Source of the DNA: Latrodectus hesperus
Lineage: Eukaryota; Arthropoda; Arachnida; Araneae; Theridiidae
Direction: 5' to 3'
Assembly (NCBI GenBank): GCA_037975125.1
Contig: CM075853.1
Span: 70,100,109-70,164,108, forward strand
DNA length: 64,000 nt
Within the stretch, counting starts at the first letter, position 1; each line of letters begins with the position of its first letter. A model generated the notes under the pieces. That model searched no databases, was not told where the DNA came from, and was given only the letters and a program-made list of their open reading frames with translations. Shown piece after piece: positions 55,829 to 64,000 of this stretch. Both the position numbers and the translations under genes were made by a program.

Positions 55829-57000
55829 ATAACTTCTTATTGTATAAAAAATGATATTGTCAATGCTTGACGACCCTTAAATGTTATCATTTATTGAGAT
55901 AGTTTTTTCTCATATATTTCTATGTATATGAAAATTTGATTTTCAAAGAAAATTTTATTTCCTTGTCTTTAATTTTTCCAAAAAACGTAGTAAAATTAAT
56001 GTAAAATGTTGCTATAAAAACTAGTTTAGTTTGCAGGGTTCTTACAATTACTTAAAACATTGAAAATCGAAAATCTTTCATGTGCAAGAAACTCCTGGAA
56101 TTTTAATCTTATTTCTTGAACATTACTGGATATTTAATTTTTTCTTTAGTCTTTTGTTAGAAGATCGTATCAATTTCGTTAATATTTTAATTTTTTAATG
56201 TTTTCAATTAAATTAGACCACAAAAAGAAACGTTTTGTTAGTTTATATTATTTATACTAGGTATAAATAAAGCTGCAACATAATATAAGCAGTTTCTCAC
56301 CAGAGAACAAAAGTTGTACTGAACTAAAACATAGTTTGCTTAGAAATATATGGTTTTTGTTGAATATTAAGATCTAAAACAATCGTGTAGTATTTAACAT
56401 TAAGAGTCTTATGACCATGTTCGTAAATATTTACGACATGGTGAAATTAATCTGAAAATGTTGAAGTTCCTTTAGCGTGATTAACTAGTGATTTTAAAAC
56501 ATACTGCTTATAAAATAAAGGAAGAAGAAATTTACATATCTCATCTAATATATTTCTTTAAAAAATAATTATCTTTGCCTAAATGATTGTGATTTCTTTA
56601 GTTTTGAAATCTTTTTCCACCCAGTTTTAATTTAATTTGATTCGTCTATGATGGCTATTAAATAATCGATTTACCATAATAAAGATTATTTAAAGTAAAT
56701 ATAACATTTTAAAAATGTACAAATAGTTGGAAACGATAACCATCTGCATCGGTGCCATTTCAATTTACCTGAAGTTTTATTTTCTTGGAAATATTATCTA
56801 ATAGAAATAACCTTATTTATCACTTTGAATCTTTATTAAATTAATTGCAGTTGTGATATATCATTGTAGTTAAGTAGTTTCATTTAAAAGCAAAAGTTGT
56901 ATATTAATGGGAAAACCTGTTACAGAATTATCTACTCAATTAGAAATAATGATTTTATAGATAAAAATAACATTTTTGCAAAGTTTAATAAAATTCAAAA

Positions 57001-57043
57001 TTTTTATGCATTTTAATTTTAAAAAATATAAAATGCATAAAAA
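57001..57043. repeat. Perfect hairpin, 15-bp arms
   Basis: TTTTTATGCATTTTA (57001-57015) is complementary to 57029-57043, with a 13-base spacer. Confidence 0.9.
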
Positions 57044-57893
57044 ATTTAATTTTAATTTTAGAAAAATTTAAATAAGTCGAATTTTAATGCAGCAATATTG
57101 ATGATTAATTCAGGAATAATATTTAAAGTCGGGTCAGTAATGAAAATACTTTATTAGTAAAACAACTGTTTTTCAATAGTAATTAAATTTGAGCCACAAC
57201 TTAATTTAACTTTACCTGAAAAGAAATTACAGTGATCTACAAAATACTCACCTTTGAGACTAATAGCTATAATATAATAAAAAAACTAATACTTATTTAA
57301 TTTTAGTCATTGTCACAGCGAGTCTTCCATGACTTTGGACAAATCCTGTAGTCAAATTTTTATAAATTTAAAAAATTAATGTTTTGTAAAATTTTTTAAG
57401 AATTTTTTAATATATTAATTTATATTTTCCTAAGTTGATCGCAAATGTTTTGCAATTTCTATTAGAAATGGTTCGTTTATTGAAAGTAACTCATCTTAAA
57501 TTAAGTAGCCTCCTTTGCTAGTTAGTTTAAACTTCCCATATTTTTAATATATGCTTTAAATTAAAAAATTTCGCATTGTATTTCTTATTGATAAAATGAT
57601 GGGAGCTTGAAGCTATTTATCTCTATCTTATGCTTAAAAGATTAATTAATTTTGATTTTTTTATTTTTCTGTTAAGATCCGATAGTGAATAATTTGAGTA
57701 AAATAATGCGCTTGTTGTCTTGAAAGGTTTCACTCATACGCTGTGCTATTATAAAATTTTCAATTTTTCATGTCAAATATTAATATGAGTCTTTGATATC
57801 TTACAGTTTTAGGTAAATTTTTAAGAAATCTATGTATTGACTTAAAGTGAAGGATAGAGTTCAGTTGTCGATTTTTCTATCTAATTTAACGTT

Positions 57894-57952
57894 ATCTGAG
57901 TTACATTTTAAATAACATTGTACGAAGATGTTATTTAAAATGTAACTCAGAT
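57894..57952. repeat. Perfect inverted repeat, 25-bp arms
   Basis: The arms 57894-57918 and 57928-57952 are exact complements (left begins ATCTGAGTTACA) with a 9-base spacer, the longest perfect hairpin in the window. Confidence 0.95.
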
Positions 57953-58376
57953 TATCGCAAATAGCCTATTATCTAGACCTAGAATATTCTAAAGTTTAAA
58001 AATAAACATCAGATCCGAAGTTTAAGTTGCCTTTACAGAAATCCATTTCCAATCATTATGACTTTTTAAACCAAATATAACTATCATGCATTATATCCAG
58101 AAGGGCTTTACTTATATGTTATTCTGTTGTCGAGCAATATCACTGATGGTTCCATTAGGCTTGATAATTTTTAAAAACACAATATTTTGATTGAACTAAC
58201 TTGATTTAAAATTTACTTTTATTATTTTTCTCAAAAGATACAGATAGCTGGATTTTTAGCTCCACTTTCTTCAAGTGCAAAACAACATTTTTATTTTCAC
58301 ATCTATTGGGAAACAGATGAAAAGCTGATTTCTGATGAGAGAAGAAACATTTGTTAGTTTAAATGGTTTTTAATAT

Positions 58377-58661
58377 AGTTATTCTGAAACTTTTTTTTGT
58401 CGCCACATGATTTTAAAATATGGCAGCACACAAAGAAAAAGGTAAGTTTAAAAGTTGTGTTTAATTACCTATAAGAACAGAGTAAAATAGTTTATGATAA
58501 TTATTTTGAATGTAAAATAAAATAGTATAATATGTACTACAAAAACAACAGTATGTTTGTTACTTTATTCTCAATAAAAAAGCATTATAATTTTTACTAC
58601 ATACATTTTTAAAATTTGGTGGCACACAAAAGTGCCATGTTACAGCAGTTGAGAATCACTG
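58377..58661. mobile_element. hAT-type MITE, 285 bp
   Basis: The right end TTGAGAATCACTG is the complement of the common hAT terminus CAGTGRTTCTCAA. The left end TAGTTATTCTGAAAC is a mutated version. Flanks TTTTAATA (58369-58376) and GTTTAATA (58662-58669) match in 7 of 8 bases, the hAT duplication size. Inside both ends a mirrored GGCAGCACACAAAG / GGTGGCACACAAAAG motif occurs, typical of hAT subterminal repeats. There is no coding capacity. Confidence 0.75.
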
Positions 58662-59271
58662 GTTTAATATCACTGTTGATCCGATAGAACAGCTAACTTT
58701 TATGCGTCTTTTCTTTTAATACCTAATAATAATTTCTCAGACATATTTTTCATAAATATTGGATCATACTCACGGGTTACCATGGACAATTTTTCCATAG
58801 AAACAAGACAAAATTGGCTAAGAGCTCTTAAATATTTTTAAAATTTTGTCTGTATTTTTGGAAGTCAATATTTTAATTCTGGTTCTATCTCGCTCTGTTA
58901 TAATTTTTTTATTAAATATGTATTCAAAACTTATGCACTAAGAATATTTTCATTAGAACTTTAATATAAGAAATGAAACTTTTGCCAATTAATTGGAAAA
59001 GAAAACAAAATTTGCCTAATTAATAAAATGATTTAGTTCATGATAAAAGAAACAAAATAATATTTGCATAGTGATTGTTTCTTGATTAAATACTGAAATC
59101 ATCATTATTCAAATATTATTAGTCTAAAGAATTAGTTCAACATTAATTGTAGAACTGATTGTACATAAATGTATAAGAGAATCGAACAGAAAAAGGATAG
59201 GTCATGTATTTTTTTATTGTTATTTTTCTCGTTTCAAAATCGTTTTCTGAACGAAGCAGAGAAATGCCTAG
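58662..59271. other. Between hAT MITE and CpG island-like block, no gene
   Basis: A+T-rich, nothing recognised. Confidence 0.5.
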
Positions 59272-59625
59272 TGTCATAATAGGGTAAGGGGTTTGGGAAA
59301 GATCGTGAGTTTGTCATCGTTTGTCTATGGACGATAGAGGGGAGAGATGATCCCTTATTCTAGAGTAGAAACTAGGCGATGTAATCCCACCCGCAAATCC
59401 CCTGGATTACCTGTTCGACCCTACGTGAGGGAGGGGAGAAAAGGTCATTTTTATGCAAATTAGGATGTCGCACTCTGATGGTCGGCCCTAAGGGATGTGC
59501 CCCCTAATGTCTTAACGATGGAATAAACAATAGACTGATATTAAAGTCTCGCTCTAACCGCGAGACAGATGAACGGTAATGTTGACTGACTCATCAATTT
59601 AATCCCGGGCACATGGAGCGAAAAA
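59272..59625. repeat. CpG-containing GC-rich block of unknown nature, possibly a solo LTR
   Basis: About 350 bases of near-balanced composition in A+T-rich DNA. It begins TGTCATAATAGGGTAAGGGG, has AATAAA at about 59522, a perfect stem GTCTCGC/GCGAGAC near 59550 and ends about GGGCACA before TGGAGCG. A TG start, an internal poly(A) signal and an end in CA before a primer-site-like TGGAGCG are LTR-like, but no target duplication or second LTR was found. No open frame. A promoter-type CpG island is an alternative. Confidence 0.4.
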
Positions 59626-60685
59626 ATCGACTGCAAGTGGTAAAATATACATATCAAAGACCACCTGATGTAAAATTTAAGAATGTAAATACTTTAATGC
59701 AGCAAAAAGACACTCTGCATACTTGAAAGAAAATTTGAGATGATAATTCTAATATATTATCTGTTTCTTTACTCAAAAGGCTTTGAATTAATTAACAGAA
59801 ATTAGTTATCGTCTGCGGATATTTTTAAATGATTGAATTTTATTAGCAGCATTAAAACTCAACAAATCATAATTTCTCAATATTTGTTACCTAATATAAT
59901 AATTCAGTCACAAAAGTGAAGTTGTCTTGATCATATTAATTTTACCCAAAGAAAATCACTGGAGTTACGGTAGATTGTAACTTATTTAAAATATTTTAAT
60001 GCATATATTATATAAAAGCTGTTAAAGAAAATTAAATATATTGAATTACTCTCACGTGTATACATATAACTATTTTAAAAAATATTTTTATTCAACAGAT
60101 TTGAAGAATTCACACACACACATTAACTCTATTTAAGCTTTTTACATCTTGAAGGTTAGCGGATTCCTTTCTTTATCGCGTTAACTTTTGAACATAATAG
60201 TGTTCAACCGGCCAATATAGCTTAAATTGTGGATTCTGTACTGCTCAAAGCATCTGTGCTCGTGGTAAGAGTAGATCCCCCGAATTATTGCAACGAAAAT
60301 ATATAATTCTAAATATTGCTACCTCTTTATAATTATCATGTAGGGGAAAATTAGGATTTTTACTTAAATTAAAAATTGGCGCTTTTTTATCATTATCTGT
60401 TTTTTCTCAGTTTATTTATTTCAATTATTTCACAACTTTAAAACTAATTTATGTGTAAGAGATTAAACGTGTGTATGTAACGTAGAAATATAATGTAAAT
60501 ACACAAAATAATTATGAAAATCCATTTTTAATAAGTATATATATAGATTTAATAATCTAATTTTAAATTAATATATGTAATTTGGAGAAATAGATTATAT
60601 AATATTATTGATAGAATATGCGTGTATTAATATAACAATATATAAACAAACTAAATGATTGAATTTGAATAAATACACTGACACA

Positions 60686-60688
<3 letters not shown>

Positions 60689-60719
<31 letters not shown>
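60689..60719. repeat. (TA)n microsatellite, about 30 bp
   Basis: About 15 alternating A-T units. Confidence 0.95.
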
Positions 60720-60720
<1 letters not shown>

Positions 60721-61429
60721 CAATCCATTGCTAACAGCAGTATTAAAAACTTTCTTCTATATAGATGTTTGATGTTTTCCAACATAATTATTGTATTATG
60801 CTGATGAGTTAATTTAAAAACTAACAATTTTTATTGACTTAAAAATATTAATTAATTTAAAAATCTTTCCAAAATTATCAAATTTGCGTAAAACATTTTT
60901 GAGAGTGATAATAACCTATGTTGAGAGAGGAGTACCTTACAGACTTTTTTTTAAAATACATGAAGAACGTGTCTGATAATCTAAATCAACAATCTAAAAT
61001 GCAAAGCATAAATGTTAAGTTCCATTCGATTTTTCTTTTCTTTAAACTTAGTTGAATCCTTGAGATCAGAATCCTCTCAAATTATTATGTAAAGGGTTTA
61101 CGCAGATTATTAAATAAACAAATAAAAAATATTTTTAATTTTGATTGAATTTTTTTATTTTTATAATGGAAGATAAAACGTCTCCAATTTCACCTAACGA
61201 TTTTAAAACAGAAAAAAATATTTTCGTTTGCTCTAATGAATCTTGAGAGATATAAATAAATTATCTAACTACACATTTTTTACAATTAAGAACACAGTAA
61301 AAGTTGTAATATTTTCTAGCGTAAATAAACAAGTCACGCATTATTTACGCTTGAAATTATAAATACTATTTGCAAATGTAGCACACAATTTACCTATTGT
61401 TATATAAAATATATATAGAGTATACATAC

Positions 61430-61464
61430 TATATACTCGATATATGAAATTTATCGAGTATATA
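61430..61464. repeat. Perfect hairpin, 13-bp arms
   Basis: TATATACTCGATA (61430-61442) is complementary to 61452-61464, with a 9-base loop. Confidence 0.88.
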
Positions 61465-61789
61465 ATATGGAAATAATGTATTATAAAGCAGTGTATTTAA
61501 GGCATTAACAATTATAAATATTGAGCTGTGTAAATAAATGTGTTTTTTAAAATAAAAAAGAAGCGATTAATTTTCTACAAAATAAAGAACAAAATTTCAT
61601 TTTGCTTAATGCTAAATAAAATATCTTGAAGGTGAGGGATTTTATTATGTTTAAATAGATAACCGATTTATAAAATTTTCCTTAATAAGACTAACATACT
61701 TTGAATTATGTCTGCAAAATAATATTCAAGTAAATCTGTGATTTGTCAGATAATATTTAAACATTCTTATAATTTGAGATCACTAACTA

Positions 61790-61977
61790 TTTAAGTGGTA
61801 GATCATGATAAGTAAGAGCTTAACGCTGAATACTTTAACATAACAACACGTAAGTTCCATTCTCATCTCTGACATGAATGTTTTTAGTGGTTTTGAATCC
61901 ACACTTAAGAATTATAACTCCCACTCTAATTAGTCTACATGTGGTAATGGTGGCCATAGATTGGAAATTAAACTAAA
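61790..61977 (+). repeat. Diverged copy of the tRNA-derived SINE
   Basis: TTAGTGGTTTTGAATCCACA, CCACTCTAATTAGTCTACAT and GGTGGCCATAGATTGG align in order with the 3' part of the SINE at 28275. The upstream GTGGTAGATCATGATAAG... segment is a decayed tRNA-like head. Confidence 0.7.
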
Positions 61978-63634
61978 TGTACCAGTTGAAATGAGAATGT
62001 TTATGAAAGGATGTTTTTCATCACTTATGAAGAAAAATGCGTCAAGATCTAAATTTCCAAAAGATTTCTCACTCGTTATTGTGTCACTGAATTTACACTT
62101 TCACCACAAACTTTTTTAAATATGAAGAAAAGAAAAATATATATTCGTGAAAAACTTAACGGATTGAATGATTTTATAATGGCTGTATATGTTTTCTAAC
62201 ATTGTTTTCAAGCAATGTGTGAACTAATCATATCTTGTTATTTTTTATTTCACTGAAAGAACTTGTATTATAAACATTTAATTCAAAATTATAAAAACAT
62301 ATATTTAACTCTGATTTTCCTTAAAAATCCAATCTTTTTACTGCTGAACAACTATCCTCTGAACCTATATGTATAGTTTGCAATACTAAGAAATGACTTT
62401 AATCCTATCTAAAAGTGTCTTAATAGTACGGTGTTTCAAAAAATTGTTGAAAGTTCACTGTATAGATCTAATGAATGTTAAAGGAAGCATTATTTTGTCA
62501 TGATCATTAATCTGATTGCAAAGTTGACAATAGTATTTGTATTTGGGGAAATTCAATATAAAGTTCCACAGAAAACTGTATGGAAAAAACTTTGAAAACA
62601 TTTTAAAAAAATGTTTTTTTTTTAGCTTAATATCAAATTTGAGCCAAAAAATTTTTCTTAAAATGATGCCATGGGAAAAAGCATGACTCGCAGTTTGAAG
62701 AAGATGTTATTAATCCAGATGTAACACTCTGCTTTCAAATTTCTCTTCGGATGTATCGTTGATCAGGCTTATACATAACGAGGGCCTCAAACTTATGCTT
62801 GATTAATGTTTATTCAAGAGGCGCAACACATATTTTGAAAGAAACAACTTCAGATAGAATATAATGAGCTTGTTTCAGAAAAATAATAAATTTTTATCAT
62901 GTTTCTCCGTAAGAATTTGTAATTCATCTCATAAAAGTATAACTTTTACTGATGGGTACTTCAAGCAGCAAAATACCCATGCAAACCAAACCTATATGAT
63001 CATACTAAAATTTTAGAACTTCCAGGATTATTAAATATTGTGCTCAATATTTCACAATCAAAAAACAGTCTACCTATTTAACATTAATAAATATTTGATT
63101 TCAATCAATATTAAAAAAAATGTTATATGCTGGGATCATGGCATAAGTTATATATGCTAGGATTTTTTTTTTTTTTTAATATTGAGAAATGATCAATATT
63201 GAATAAAATCCTGGTTAACATAAAGAACATAATATTAATTTAAAACATAAAATAAAATTCAACTATTTTCATTCTAGCTAGATTCTTTTTCAGCTGTACA
63301 GGTTACACAGAATCATCATATTTTCTATATTAACGTTTTAATTCTCTATGCTATATTTATCCTATGATAATTCCCTATGATATATTTTATGTTTTTGTCG
63401 ATGCAATGTAGGATATTTATGTTAGATGATTATTTACAAAATAAGTTATATTTATGGTAGTTAATAGTCCTTAAAAATATTTTAAATGTGTGTATTAAAA
63501 CTCGTAAAAATATCTACATTTTTAAAGAAAAATATTTAACTTTAAACAAATTACGCACTCTTAAAAGACTTAGTGTAATAATAGTAACAATAAATTTAAA
63601 AAAAATGTTGCTGATAGTTAAATGTGATATGCAT

Positions 63635-63665
63635 ACCTAGCGGTTCAGGCGAACCCCGGTAGGTA
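63635..63665. repeat. GC-rich imperfect hairpin
   Basis: ACCTAGCGGTTC and GAACCCCGGTAGGT can fold back around AGGC. It stands out in A+T-rich DNA and may be the end of a mobile element that runs to about 63720; no class could be assigned. Confidence 0.4.
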
Positions 63666-64000
63666 GGCAGGTTATGGCAAACACTTTTGGATGTCTTTGC
63701 CACGATGCTTTTAACTCACATTGAAGAAGATAACTGGAGATGATTTATAATCATTTGATTAGCATTGCTTAAAAAAAGTCGATTGGACCCTTTTAATCAA
63801 TTGATGCAGACTGAGAGATTTACGTCTTGAAGTGAAACAGATAAGTCAAATTAACAAAAGCTGTAGGGGAGGATAGTTCAAGGAAGGTAAAAGTTTCAAA
63901 GTTTCAGTTTATGCCATTAAGATTAAAATTTTTTAGAAAATTCCAGAAATTCGACTTTAAGGTTAACGGCTTTAAACCTATCACACTAAGTGCTTTTTAA

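Larger units (their letters stand above)
55829..58376. other. Gene-free stretch with two hairpins
   Basis: A+T-rich. Contains hairpins at 57001-57043 and 57894-57952; nothing else recognised. Confidence 0.6.
59626..64000. other. Right edge, gene-free, with minor repeats
   Basis: Contains a small GC-richer block at 60160-60310, a (TA)n array at 60689-60719, a hairpin at 61430-61464, a SINE relic at 61790-61977 and a GC-rich imperfect hairpin at 63635-63665. No supportable exon was found. Confidence 0.55.

Noticed and set aside
58422..58442. Start exon-like ATGGCAGCACACAAAGAAAA followed by a gtaag donor
   Set aside because: It lies inside a hAT MITE; the GGCACACAAA motif is a subterminal repeat copied near the other end.

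Overview
The window is eukaryotic nuclear DNA. It has many introns with GT-AG splice sites, is roughly three-quarters A+T by eye, and is full of DNA-transposon relics, tRNA-derived SINEs and long (TA)n arrays. The transposon and SINE repertoire suggest an arthropod, most likely an arachnid. That taxon is an inference; the sequence does not prove it. No prokaryotic features, CRISPR arrays or free-standing RNA genes were seen.

Two protein-coding genes can be rebuilt completely, exon by exon, with matching splice phases. (1) On the minus strand, 9042-19822, six exons encode a 247-residue ER-luminal canopy family protein of the CNPY3/4 type. It has a signal peptide, six saposin-like cysteines, a Lys-rich tail and a C-terminal KEEL. 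(2) On the plus strand, 20471-51440, sixteen exons encode a 626-residue PrimPol (primase-polymerase). All catalytic motifs, the zinc knuckle and RPA-binding-like acidic motifs at the C-terminus are present. The genes are head to head, about 650 bp apart from ATG to ATG, so they may share a bidirectional promoter. One protein serves secretory-pathway folding and the other replication-fork restart, so there is no obvious functional pairing.

Layout: 1-9041 is gene-free and holds a SINE relic, a decayed Tc1-like element (736-1500) and a hAT element with a perfect 8-bp target duplication (6199-8018). 9042-19822 is the canopy gene, with a decayed Tc1-like element in intron 4. 20471-51440 is PrimPol. 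Its introns carry a LINE 3' end, SINEs, four (TA)n arrays, a foldback cluster and, in intron 15, a nest of four DNA-transposon relics: a Tc1-like element with terminal repeats, a BED-like zinc-finger fragment, a 432-bp MITE and a mariner-like relic. 51441-64000 is gene-free, with a (TA)n array, a Ceph-like SINE, a hAT-type MITE, a CpG-containing island of unknown nature and several perfect hairpins.

No wholly new biological system was identified. The most interesting points are the apparent multiplication of RPA-binding-like motifs in this PrimPol and the density of short-spacer perfect inverted repeats.
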